Below are positions 50,372 through 58,580 of a stretch of 64,000 nt of DNA, one piece after another. The DNA comes from Hyphomonas sp. (GTDB lineage: Bacteria > Pseudomonadota > Alphaproteobacteria > Caulobacterales > Hyphomonadaceae): NCBI RefSeq assembly GCF_022844445.1, contig NZ_JALHLS010000008.1, forward strand, positions 103,571 to 167,570, given 5' to 3'. Position numbers and translations under genes: made by a program. Each line of letters opens with the position of its first letter. Positions within the stretch are counted from its first letter, which is position 1. The notes beneath the pieces are model-generated. The model was not told the DNA's origin. It saw nothing but the letters and a program-made list of their open reading frames with translations, and ran no database searches.

Positions 50372-51889
50372 TCAGGAGAAGACGAACGTCGCGGTTTCGT
50401 CCTTTGCCGTGACACTCACCTTGCGGCCTACAGGGCTTGCGTCTTCGCGCAGGACCGCGAGGGTGGCGGCGTCGGCGTTGTTGGCGATGACGCGGCGGCC
50501 GTCGGCAAAGCGCGCAAAGATGATGCCGCGTTCGGGGCCGTCTTTGCCGTGGGTGACAGTGAAGGTCTCGAGGGTGGCATCGCCGGAGACGATCGCGACT
50601 TCCACTTGCGTCTTCGCTTTGGCGGCGGGTTCGGCAGCGGTGAAGGTCTTCGGCGGTGTGGTGGAATAGACGCCGGCGGATTCCTTGGTCATCCAGCCGC
50701 CATTGGCGAGAACAAGGCCGAAGTCGCCCTTGTTCTTGCGCAGCGCGGCGGCCATTTCGGCTATTCCGTGCAGGGAGTAATTATTGCCCGGACCACCGAA
50801 GAAGGGCAGGCCGCCGGTCAGGGTGAGCGGGCGTTTGTCGGTTTCCCATTTGAGGCCCAGGGCGGCGGCGGCGGAGAAGACGGCGCAGGGGAAGCAGGAA
50901 TAGAGATCGAAGTGTTTTATCTCGGCGGAGGACTTGCCTGCCTGCGCGAGCGCACGGGAGATGGCGATGTCCATCGCCCAGGACCGGTCGAGCACCGGGC
51001 GCAGCGAGATGAGGTCGTCGCCCGCGTCGCCGCCGCCGTGGAGGTAGATGCGCTTGTCCTGCGGCACGCCGAGTTCGTCGGCTTTCGAGGACGAGACGAG
51101 GATGGCGGCTGCGCCCTGGTTTACGGCGTCCTGTGCGATGAACCATTTCAGGAAGGGATCGGCATACTCGTAGTTCTCGCGCGAGGGCGTGGAGAGGAAT
51201 TCGACCGAATGTTCCTGCGGGAACTGGGAATACTTGTTCTTCGCTGCGACCGCCGTGAAGGGCTGGAACAGCTCGGCCATTGCCTTGCGATGGGCGGCGC
51301 GACCGCGGCCTTCGCGGGCGGCGATGGCATTCTCGAACAGGCCGTAGAAATAGGCTGGGGCGACAAGGCCGTGCTTGATTTCCTCGCGCGACAGCATCAT
51401 CGGGCCCGAGCCGCGATCCTCATACGGAGCATCCGAGCTGTCGGCCCAGTTGATCTCCACGCCGTGCTTGCGCGCGCCCTTGGAGGCGCGGTTGGCCTCC
51501 GAGCCGGAGATCAGCACCGCATCGACTTCGCCGTCATGGATGCGCCGGGCAAATTCGTTGACGAGGGCCTGCGCGCTCTGGCCGCCAACGGTCTCGTAGA
51601 TGAGGCGGACGGGTTTCGTGCCCGTCTCGCGGGCGAGGGTTCCGGGCAGGTTTGTGTTGTGGCCGTGCGGGTGCGGGGCGCCGCGCACGGAATCCTCAAA
51701 GATGCGCACGACGGCGATGGTGTCGATGGCGCCGGCGATGCCGGGGACGCCAGTATCGGCGAAGGCGGCTTTCGAGGCGTCGGTCATCAGCGAGAGCGGC
51801 GACGGCGCATCGTCCGGGCCAGCTTTGCCGTCCCACTGGCTGAGCGACTGGCCCACACCGATCAGGACCGGAAGATCACCTTTTGCCAT
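50372..51889 (-). CDS. thiolase-like (SCP2-type) protein lacking the nucleophilic Cys
   Basis: 505 aa of the SCP2-type/acetyl-CoA acetyltransferase-like branch. The thiolase fold is visible (PVLIGVGQSLSQWDG; VDAVLISGSEANRA; HFDLYSCFPCAVF; LPFFGGPGNNYSLHGI), with an extra C-terminal beta domain from about residue 420 (QVEVAIVSGDATLETFTVTHG). At the place of the nucleophile the sequence reads ETVGGQSAQALV, with no Cys, so thiolytic chemistry of the normal kind is unlikely. Related proteins occur in CoA-linked sterol and lipid degradation. The ATG of MAKGDLPVL has AAGGAG upstream. Confidence 0.82.
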   Translation of the reverse strand: MAKGDLPVLIGVGQSLSQWDGKAGPDDAPSPLSLMTDASKAAFADTGVPGIAGAIDTIAVVRIFEDSVRGAPHPHGHNTNLPGTLARETGTKPVRLIYETVGGQSAQALVNEFARRIHDGEVDAVLISGSEANRASKGARKHGVEINWADSSDAPYEDRGSGPMMLSREEIKHGLVAPAYFYGLFENAIAAREGRGRAAHRKAMAELFQPFTAVAAKNKYSQFPQEHSVEFLSTPSRENYEYADPFLKWFIAQDAVNQGAAAILVSSSKADELGVPQDKRIYLHGGGDAGDDLISLRPVLDRSWAMDIAISRALAQAGKSSAEIKHFDLYSCFPCAVFSAAAALGLKWETDKRPLTLTGGLPFFGGPGNNYSLHGIAEMAAALRKNKGDFGLVLANGGWMTKESAGVYSTTPPKTFTAAEPAAKAKTQVEVAIVSGDATLETFTVTHGKDGPERGIIFARFADGRRVIANNADAATLAVLREDASPVGRKVSVTAKDETATFVFS

Positions 51890-51974
51890 GCCACATGCTC
51901 CTTCGTGAACGCCGCTTGAAGGGCGGTTTAACGCGCACGTAAGGGCGGGGCGAGGGGGGACGTTGGGGAAGGGC

Positions 51975-52802
51975 TCAGCGCCCGGAAGCGAGGTCGCCGA
52001 GGATGGCGTCCGGAAATGCGGGGTCGAGGACGGCGGTGAGATGTGTGCCGGTGAGTTGTTGGTAGCGGGCGCCGGGAATTTTTGCGGCGAGCGCCGGGCC
52101 TGAGCCGTTGTCGAGGTCCTGGTCACCGGTCAGCACGAGCGTCGGCACGTCGAAGGTCGCGAGCAGGTCGGCGGGCGTATAGGTGCGCGCCGAGAGGGCA
52201 CCGAGATAGCCTTTGAGCGTGCCGCCGGTTGCTTTCGCGCGGGCGAGGATGGCCTTGGCGCCGGGCGTGTCCCGGCCGGCGATACCTTCCTCGATGGCGG
52301 CGCGGAAGGCAGTGTTGCGGTCGGTATTGTTTTCGTCCGCCACGGAGTCGCCGATGCCGCCGAGGATGAGACGGCCTGTGTTGCGGCCAAGGAGGTGGAA
52401 GCGCAGGGCCGAGATGGCGCCCATCGAGTAACCGACCGTGGCGTAGGGGGCTTCGCCGAGATGGGCGGTCAGGGCGATCTGGTCGCGCGCGATGGCATCG
52501 GCGGGCCAGCGCTCGGGCGCCGCCTCGAACGGCGAGGCGCCGTGCCCGCGCAGGTCCGGCGCGATGACGCGGTAGCCTGCGGCGGCGACTTTCTGCGCGA
52601 TCGCGGGCTGGAGCCAGTTGAGGTCAGCATTGCCGGAAAAGCCGTGCAGCAGGATCACGACGGGGCCTTCGCCCAAGTCGTGGTAGCTGATCAGGGTGCC
52701 GTCAAAGGAGGCATAGGTTTTCATGGGGGCGGCTTCCTCGGCGCGGGCGGTGAAGTGGGCGAAGGCAGCGACGAGCAGCGCGAGCGCGGCGTGGCGGATC
52801 AT
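51975..52802 (-). CDS. alpha/beta hydrolase, probably exported
   Basis: 275 aa with an N-terminal signal-like segment (ALALLVAAFAHFTARA) before an alpha/beta-hydrolase domain: oxyanion VILLHGFSGNA, nucleophile elbow GYSMGA, acidic residue in TLVLTGDQDLDN, and catalytic His in TGTHLTAVL. The substrate is unknown. If the internal ATG of MKTYASFDG (residue 27) were used, the protein would be cytoplasmic; I prefer the longer form because the N-terminus is a good signal peptide. Confidence 0.85.
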   Translation of the reverse strand: MIRHAALALLVAAFAHFTARAEEAAPMKTYASFDGTLISYHDLGEGPVVILLHGFSGNADLNWLQPAIAQKVAAAGYRVIAPDLRGHGASPFEAAPERWPADAIARDQIALTAHLGEAPYATVGYSMGAISALRFHLLGRNTGRLILGGIGDSVADENNTDRNTAFRAAIEEGIAGRDTPGAKAILARAKATGGTLKGYLGALSARTYTPADLLATFDVPTLVLTGDQDLDNGSGPALAAKIPGARYQQLTGTHLTAVLDPAFPDAILGDLASGR

Positions 52803-52873
52803 GACGTGTCACTCCCGGCGTTTCTGGTTGGGCCGCACCTGAGGCGGGGAAGGCGCGGGCGTCAAGCGGTCTG

Positions 52874-52905
52874 AAAAGCAAACAGCCCGCCTTGTGGACG
52901 GGCTG
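52874..52905 (-). terminator. Rho-independent terminator of phoH
   Basis: Stem CAGCCCG/CGGGCTG (52883-52905), followed on the minus strand by TTTGCTTTT, about 60 bases after the phoH stop. Confidence 0.75.
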
Positions 52906-52962
52906 CTGCTTCGAGTGGGTCCCGTTCGATCGGCCGTCGGCCTTTTCCGGGAATGACGGAGT

Positions 52963-53769
52963 CTAGAGGACGTCCAGCATCTCCGCCACGAGCGGGTGGC
53001 GCACCACGTCAACGCCTTCGAGCTTGATCACGGCGGCGCCGGTAAGGGCTTCGAGGCGTTCGGCGGCTTTGGCGAGGCCGGAGAATTCCGGCGAGAGGTC
53101 GGTCTGGCCGGGGTCGCCGGTGATCACCATGGTCGAGTGCCACCCCAGGCGGGTCAGCAGCATCTTCAGCTGCGTGTAGGTGCAGTTCTGCGCTTCGTCG
53201 ATGACGATGAAGGCGTTGTTAAGTGTGCGCCCGCGCATGAAGCCGATCGGGGCGATCTCGATCACGCCTTCGGCCAGCATGTGTTTCAGCTGAGCGGGTG
53301 AGAGCCGGTCGGCGAGCGCGTCGTAGAGGGGGCGAAGGTAGGGCGCGAGTTTGTCTTCCATACCGCCGGGCAGGAAGCCGATCTGCTCGCCGGCTTCGAC
53401 CGCGGGGCGCGAAAGGACGATCTTCGAGACCTTGCCCTTCTGGAGCGCTTCGACGGCCTTGCAGATGGCGAGATAGGTCTTGCCGGTACCGGCCGGGCCA
53501 AGGGCGCAGACGAGGGCGTGGCTGTCCATCGCGTTCATCAGCTGCGCCTGGTTTTCGGAGCGGGGCTTCACGGTTTTCTGGTAGCGCTGGGTGCGCTCGT
53601 GCGGCTGGACGTTGGTGACGGTCTCGCCGTCATCAGGATGCCAGGTTCGGCGGCCGCCTTCGATGGCGTGGAGATGGGGTCCCTTCGTGCGGCTCGGCTC
53701 GTCGAACCAGGCCGAGGAACGAACCTCGGTTGCGGTCTTCAGGCGCTTGGCTGCATTACGTTTACCCAT
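52963..53769 (-). CDS. phoH: PhoH family ATPase
   Basis: 268-aa PhoH-like protein, an ATPase with an SF1-helicase-like core linked to RNA metabolism. Walker A is GPAGTGKTYLAI, Walker B FIVIDEAQN, followed by TRLGWHSTMVITGDPGQTDL, all diagnostic. The start is the ATG of MGKRNAAKRL, preceded by AAGGAGG; that Shine-Dalgarno is part of a GGAGGCCTCC palindrome. The leader contains a complete intrinsic terminator 30-60 bases upstream, suggesting attenuation. In many alphaproteobacteria phoH lies with ybeY and lnt; here it does not. Confidence 0.92.
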   Translation of the reverse strand: MGKRNAAKRLKTATEVRSSAWFDEPSRTKGPHLHAIEGGRRTWHPDDGETVTNVQPHERTQRYQKTVKPRSENQAQLMNAMDSHALVCALGPAGTGKTYLAICKAVEALQKGKVSKIVLSRPAVEAGEQIGFLPGGMEDKLAPYLRPLYDALADRLSPAQLKHMLAEGVIEIAPIGFMRGRTLNNAFIVIDEAQNCTYTQLKMLLTRLGWHSTMVITGDPGQTDLSPEFSGLAKAAERLEALTGAAVIKLEGVDVVRHPLVAEMLDVL

Positions 53770-53794
53770 GGGAGGCCTCCTTGGCTGCGGGCAT

Positions 53795-53827
53795 GAAAAA
53801 AGCCGCTGGCGAAAATGCGCAGCGGCT
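53795..53827 (-). terminator. intrinsic terminator inside the phoH leader (attenuator candidate)
   Basis: Stem AGCCGCTG/CAGCGGCT with an 11-base loop, followed on the minus strand by TTTTTTC, located before the phoH ribosome-binding site and on the same strand. Upstream is another stable hairpin, CCGGAAGC/GCTTCCGG (53880-53897). Either a small RNA ends here or transcription into phoH is conditional. Confidence 0.65.
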
Positions 53828-54021
53828 CGGCGGAACTTGGGGGAGATAGAGGGCATGTCCCGGTGGCGGACTACCCGGCTCCGGAAGCAGGGCTTCCGGC
53901 GGTGAGGGATGAATGGACACCAAAACGGCCATTGCCTCTCCGAATCTACAACCCTTATAGGTTAACACCATTATCAGACGATTAAGTGACATTCCGCAGG
54001 CGTAACGAGAGGGCAGGAAAA

Positions 54022-54552
54022 ATGGCGATTTACGAGATTGGCGGCGTGCGGCCGACCCTACCGGCAGACGGCAGATACTGGATCGCCGGCAGCGCTGAGG
54101 TGATGGGCAATGTGGTGCTGAAAGCGAATGCCTCGGTCTGGTATGGCTGCGTGCTGCGCGGCGACAATGACCCGATCACGATCGGTGAGAATTCCAACAT
54201 CCAGGACCTGACCGTCATCCATACCGACATCGGCGCACCGGTGACCATCGGCGCAAACGTGACCGTCGGTCACCGCGTCATCCTGCACGGCTGCGAGATC
54301 GGCGACGACACGCTGATCGGCATGGGTTCGACCCTCCTGAACCGCGTGAAGATTGGTAAGAACTGCATTATCGGCGCGAATGCGCTGATCTCTGAGGGCA
54401 AGGAGATCCCGGACAATTCGCTGGTAATGGGCGCGCCGGGCAAAGTGATCAAGGATGTCTCGCCGCAGCAGATCCAGATGATCCGGATGTCGGCGCTGCA
54501 CTATGTCGAGAACTGGCACAAGCACCAAGCGAAGACGGTCAAGATCGGTTGA
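54022..54552 (+). CDS. gamma-carbonic anhydrase-like protein
   Basis: 176-aa left-handed beta-helix protein of hexapeptide repeats (e.g. ITIGENSNIQDLTVIHTDIG). The three zinc-binding His of the gamma-carbonic anhydrase family are present: His67, His85 and His90, with the characteristic five-residue spacing of the last two. It probably forms a trimer that interconverts CO2 and bicarbonate, or a CaiE/PaaY-like relative. The ATG of MAIYEIGG has AGGAAA upstream. With SbtA and PEPC in the same window, a link to bicarbonate supply is possible. Confidence 0.85.
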   Translation: MAIYEIGGVRPTLPADGRYWIAGSAEVMGNVVLKANASVWYGCVLRGDNDPITIGENSNIQDLTVIHTDIGAPVTIGANVTVGHRVILHGCEIGDDTLIGMGSTLLNRVKIGKNCIIGANALISEGKEIPDNSLVMGAPGKVIKDVSPQQIQMIRMSALHYVENWHKHQAKTVKIG

Positions 54553-54563
54553 GGCCTGACGAT

Positions 54564-55169
54564 TTACTTCGTGGACGGATTGATTGGAGCGTCCCATACG
54601 GCGCGCGCGGATTCGGCGCCGTCAATAGAAAGTCCGGACCAGCCGATACGGGCATCGCGGGATTCCACGATCATCAGCTGTGTGCCATCGGGCACAGCGG
54701 CCGCCAGGGCACGCCGCACATCACTGAGTGCATGCCCGGACCGCAGGAGGAATGTACCGGGTATCGGTTCGGCGAAGCGCCCGAGCAGGTTCAGCGCGGC
54801 GCCGAGGGCGTGGCGACGGTTGGTGCCGGCGCCGGAGTCCGGGCCGGAAACGATGACGAAATTGGAGGCTTCGGCGCGCTGTGTTGCGCGGCGCTCGAGG
54901 AAGGCATCGATGCGGGGACGCAGCGGCGCGTGATCGAGGGCTGGCAGGAAAGGCTCGCCGTCGCCGGACGAAATGCGCGTCAGCGGGCCGATCTTTCCAG
55001 CGTCAGCATACGCCTGGAGCTGTCCGAGCGTGAAGGGTCCGTGCGCCTTGCCCTGGCTCATCACATGCCAGACCGCGGGATCGAGGTCGGCCAGGTTGAG
55101 GGTATTGTTCGTGGGCGGACGGCTTGTCCGAGCTGGTAGCACGCGGTCGATACGGGGGCGCAGACGCAC
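54564..55169 (-). CDS. GYF_2-domain protein of unknown function
   Basis: 201 aa. Residues about 33-90 resemble a bacterial GYF_2 domain (WHVMSQGKAHGPFTLGQLQAYADAGKI), a small fold that binds proline-rich or membrane-protein tails. The rest (AEASNFVIVSGPDSGAGT through LMIVESRDARIGWSGL) looks like an alpha/beta domain I cannot name. The GTG start lies two bases after the stop of the PilZ gene, so the two are an operon and may act together in c-di-GMP signalling. Confidence 0.7.
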   Translation of the reverse strand: MRLRPRIDRVLPARTSRPPTNNTLNLADLDPAVWHVMSQGKAHGPFTLGQLQAYADAGKIGPLTRISSGDGEPFLPALDHAPLRPRIDAFLERRATQRAEASNFVIVSGPDSGAGTNRRHALGAALNLLGRFAEPIPGTFLLRSGHALSDVRRALAAAVPDGTQLMIVESRDARIGWSGLSIDGAESARAVWDAPINPSTK

Positions 55170-55171
55170 GG

Positions 55172-55780
55172 TCAGCTGCCGGCAGCCTCGGCGCCGCGCA
55201 GATAGCGGACCGCGAACTTCTTGCCGGCCACGCGTACGACTTCAGCGGGCAGGTTTCCGGTATGCACACGGTCGCCGATGAAAGGCGGCGCGCCTTGTGC
55301 TTCGAAGGCGGCGCCGGTGAGCGAGATGTCGGTCAGGCGGCACTGAAGCTGGATCCCGTTCGGCAGGATCACCACCGCCTGGCCAGTCGCTGAGAAACGG
55401 GGCGAGGCGCGGTCTTCGGCAAGGCCGAGCGTGTCCTTGTTGAGGAGCCAGGTGAGGCGGTCGGCGAGCTTGTCGCGTTTCAACGTAGATGTCTGGAAGC
55501 GCACGGCAAAGCCGCCGGGGGTCATCCGGATCACGTCCGCGACAACGCGGCCGAGTTCATCGAAATAGCAGACGATCTGCTGGCCGGCGTCCGGGGGCGC
55601 GGACGAAAGAATGAAGGCGCCGTCGCAGGACACGTTCGAGGTCAGCAGTTCGCGGTCGTCGCTTTCACTCGTGAGAAACCGGCCGGTGAGCCGCAGGTCC
55701 ACGCGCTTGTAGCTGCGCCGGTCCCGCTTGGGGACGGCGCCGGCAGGGGGCGCGGAACGGAGGAAATTCGGCATCGTCAT
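55172..55780 (-). CDS. tandem PilZ-domain protein (c-di-GMP receptor candidate)
   Basis: 202 aa with two PilZ-like domains. The first has the c-di-GMP-binding signature in full: RRSYKR followed by NVSCDGAF (N-x-S-x-x-G). The second has RFSATG and DISLTGAAF but a less complete Arg motif (RASPRF). It is probably a cytoplasmic receptor for cyclic di-GMP affecting motility or holdfast traits. The ATG of MTMPNFLRS is used; a second ATG two codons on is equally likely. It forms an operon with the GYF-domain gene. Confidence 0.82.
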   Translation of the reverse strand: MTMPNFLRSAPPAGAVPKRDRRSYKRVDLRLTGRFLTSESDDRELLTSNVSCDGAFILSSAPPDAGQQIVCYFDELGRVVADVIRMTPGGFAVRFQTSTLKRDKLADRLTWLLNKDTLGLAEDRASPRFSATGQAVVILPNGIQLQCRLTDISLTGAAFEAQGAPPFIGDRVHTGNLPAEVVRVAGKKFAVRYLRGAEAAGS

Positions 55781-55931
55781 CGTGACGGTTCCCGGCGGCC
55801 TGAACGCCTGCGGCCGCAGGGTTCGAGCTTTCCCATTTAGGAGAGGAAGATTGACAATTGGTTGCCTCGCTCCCTTCAGAGGCGTTAGGCATAACGGCGG
55901 ATAAACCATACCCCCCGGGAGTAGACTTCAA

Positions 55932-57581
55932 GTGAGCACCGAAACGTTTGACTATGTGATAATCGGCGCGGGCAGCGCGGGCTGCGTGCTTGCCAACCGG
56001 CTTTCGGCCGATCCCGCGATCCGGGTCTGCCTGATCGAGGCGGGAAAGAAAGACACTTCCCTGATGGTGCGCATGCCAGCCGGTGTCGGAAGCCTGATCA
56101 AGGAAGCGAACGACCATAACTGGGGTTTCTGGAGCGAGCCGCAGGCGCACATGAACGGTCGCAAGCTTTACTGGCCGCGGGGCAAGGGTTGGGGTGGCTC
56201 GTCCTCGATCAACGGGATGGTCTACATCCGCGGTCACGCCGGCGATTATGACCAGTGGGGCCAGATGGGCCTGAAGGGCTGGAGCTACGCGGACGTGTTG
56301 CCCTATTTCAAGCGCGCGGAGACTTACGAACGCGGCGCTGATGACTTCCACGGCGGCAGCGGGCCGCTGAACGTGTCCGAAAGTCCGATGACGAGCCCGA
56401 TCTACAAGGCCTTTGTCGAGGCGGGCCGGGAGGCGGGCTATCCGCTGACCAATGACTTCAACGGCGCGCAGCAGGAGGGCTTCGGCCCTTATCAACGCAC
56501 AATTCACAAGGGCGAGCGCTGGAGCGCCTCGTTTGCCTACCTGCGGCCGATCGAGGGTAAGCGTCCCAATCTGAAGGTGATCTCGACGGGTCTCGTGACA
56601 CGTGTGCTGATCGAGGGCGGGCGCGCAGTTGGCGCCGAGTTCGTCGAAGGCCGGGGGCAGGCCGCTTCCGGTGTGCGCGCCGCACGGGAAGTGATCGTCT
56701 GCGCCGGCGCGGTGCAGTCGCCGCAGCTGCTTCAGCTGTCGGGAATCGGTGATCCGGAGGCTTTGAAAGCGCTCGGCATCGCGGTGAACGCTGCCTCGCC
56801 GAACGTCGGCAAGAACCTCCAGGACCATCTCGACGTGACGGTGATCAACCGGATGACGCAGCCCGTTTCCGCCTACTCCATGCAGAAGGGCATCAAGAAG
56901 CTTTTCGTCGGCCTGCAGTATCTCGCCACGCAGAAGGGCGCCGGCGCAGACAATTTCCTGCAGGCGGGTGCTTTCCTGAAGTCGCGCCCTGGCCTCGAGA
57001 TGCCGGACATTCAGCTGCACGCGGTGAACGCGATCATGATGGATCATGCCAACTTCACGCCGACCGAAGACGGCTTCACCGTGCACGCCTGCCAGCTTCG
57101 CCCGGAAAGCCGCGGCACGGTGATGCTGAAGACCGCCGATCCGTTCGACCATCCGGCGATCGACCCGAACTATCTTGCGACCGAAGAAGACCGTCGCGCG
57201 ATGCGCGAGTCTGTGAAGATGGTGCGCGAGGTGATCCGTCAGGCTTCGCTGCAGGTCTATGCAGCCGGCGAGATCATGCCGGGTGCAGGGGTTGTGTCGG
57301 ATGCGGACATCGACGCGTTCATCCGCGAGAAGGGCGAGACGATCTACCACCCGGTCGGGACGGTTTCGATGGGGACGACATCGTCCAGCCCGGTTGACGG
57401 CGACCTGAAGGTGCGCGGGATCGAAGGCCTGCGCGTGGTCGATGCGTCGGTGATGCCGACGCTGGTGGGCGGCAACACGAATGCGCCGACAATCATGGTG
57501 GCCGAGAAGGCTGCGGACCTGATCCTCGGCGCAAAGCCTCTCGCCCCGGAAGAACCGAAGCGGACGCTGACGCCTGCCTGA
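55932..57581 (+). CDS. GMC-family FAD oxidoreductase (choline/alcohol dehydrogenase-like)
   Basis: 549-aa glucose-methanol-choline oxidoreductase. FAD-binding N-terminus FDYVIIGAGSAGCVLANRL, GMC signatures RGKGWGGSSSINGMVYIRG and GAVQSPQLLQLSGIG, and a C-terminal catalytic His/Asn region YHPVGTVSMG and GGNTNAPTIMVAEKAAD. It oxidises an alcohol; choline or a long-chain alcohol are both possible, and no betaine genes accompany it. GTG start. It is divergent from the PilZ gene. Confidence 0.9.
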   Translation: MSTETFDYVIIGAGSAGCVLANRLSADPAIRVCLIEAGKKDTSLMVRMPAGVGSLIKEANDHNWGFWSEPQAHMNGRKLYWPRGKGWGGSSSINGMVYIRGHAGDYDQWGQMGLKGWSYADVLPYFKRAETYERGADDFHGGSGPLNVSESPMTSPIYKAFVEAGREAGYPLTNDFNGAQQEGFGPYQRTIHKGERWSASFAYLRPIEGKRPNLKVISTGLVTRVLIEGGRAVGAEFVEGRGQAASGVRAAREVIVCAGAVQSPQLLQLSGIGDPEALKALGIAVNAASPNVGKNLQDHLDVTVINRMTQPVSAYSMQKGIKKLFVGLQYLATQKGAGADNFLQAGAFLKSRPGLEMPDIQLHAVNAIMMDHANFTPTEDGFTVHACQLRPESRGTVMLKTADPFDHPAIDPNYLATEEDRRAMRESVKMVREVIRQASLQVYAAGEIMPGAGVVSDADIDAFIREKGETIYHPVGTVSMGTTSSSPVDGDLKVRGIEGLRVVDASVMPTLVGGNTNAPTIMVAEKAADLILGAKPLAPEEPKRTLTPA

Positions 57582-57592
57582 TCAGCGCCGGA

Positions 57593-58141
57593 TCAGCGGT
57601 TGGCGACCAGCCTCAACTGCGCGCCGATACGGCGCGTGTCCGGCGGCACGAGCATCGCAATCCGGTGGCGGAATACCTGTTTGGTGGTCACCATCGGTTC
57701 ATGCTCGAGCGTCTGGTAGAGGCCCAGCATCCTCTGGCGCGGTGACCTTCCGGTTTCGAGGCTGAGCGGCATCAGCGAGATTTCCAGTTCGACGCGTTCT
57801 CCGTTGAGCGTCTCCCCGCGCCCGCGCACGACACCCGGGGCGCCGTCAAAGCGGATCGCTTCGAGGAAGGCAGCCATCATGGCGCGGTCAGGGCCGGTCC
57901 ATAGGTCGAGATAGTTGCGATTCACAAGGTTGCGGCCGACCAGCGCATTGAGGATTCCGCCGGAGGTGCGCACGAGCCAGGAATGGTCCTCGCGCAGCTC
58001 GATGACAAAGATGCGGTCAACGAGGCCGGCATGGTCGCTGACGTCAGGGCCGGTCATACCGTGGGCGTGAGGGGCTGCCTGCATGCGGCGCCAGGCATCC
58101 AGCAGGATGCGCGTGTTCGGGTGGACCGACCGGTCGATCAT
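57593..58141 (-). CDS. PAS_5-family protein
   Basis: 182-aa protein resembling the alphaproteobacterial PAS_5 family: the N-terminus NTRILLDAWRRMQAAPHAHGMTGPDVSDH is followed by a PAS-like domain (IFVIELREDHSWLVRTSGGILNALVGRNLVNRNYLDLW) and helical segments. There is no kinase or output domain. It probably binds a ligand or a partner protein; role unknown. It is convergent with the GMC oxidoreductase gene, only 11 bases apart. Confidence 0.72.
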   Translation of the reverse strand: MIDRSVHPNTRILLDAWRRMQAAPHAHGMTGPDVSDHAGLVDRIFVIELREDHSWLVRTSGGILNALVGRNLVNRNYLDLWTGPDRAMMAAFLEAIRFDGAPGVVRGRGETLNGERVELEISLMPLSLETGRSPRQRMLGLYQTLEHEPMVTTKQVFRHRIAMLVPPDTRRIGAQLRLVANR

Positions 58142-58580
58142 GGGCGAGGGGTACTCCGGATGATATCTATGCGGCCCCGTCGGGGGACCTCTTCGGAGTT
58201 GCCAATCGCAATATCCATTCCAGATCGCGGTTCACCGGGGATGGGAAAGTCTCGCCTCAGAAGACATGCGTATTCACCCTGAAGCCGAGGCGGATGCCGC
58301 CGGGCATGTCCTCAGAGGCGAGTTGGCAGGATCTTCCCGCGACATGGCGTTTCAAGGCGGAACACTGGGATCAGGTGTGGGCTTGCGGCAACAGTCACGC
58401 GTCAGTGGCCGGAAAAGTGGTTCAGTTTGCCGAACGCGCTGCGATTGCAGACGGGGGCGGGGTTGCGCTCGGCAACGGCTGCCGATTATCCATTCCCAAA
58501 ATAAATGAAGACTGGATTCGCGATGCGAACAGCCGGTCTCGATACACCGTTTGCCTCAAACTCCCAGGAAGGAAATCCGA
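58142..58580. other. 440-base intergenic region between PAS gene and TonB receptor
   Basis: I see no convincing gene. Short frames exist on both strands but lack ribosome-binding sites and family resemblance. It should hold the promoters of both divergent genes, but no consensus promoter is obvious. AGGAAGGAA near its end is the ribosome-binding site that fixes the TonB-receptor start. Confidence 0.4.

Noticed and set aside
58266..58508. Small open frames in the gap before the TonB receptor
   Set aside because: No ribosome-binding site, no family resemblance, Arg/Ser-rich translation; treated as non-coding.
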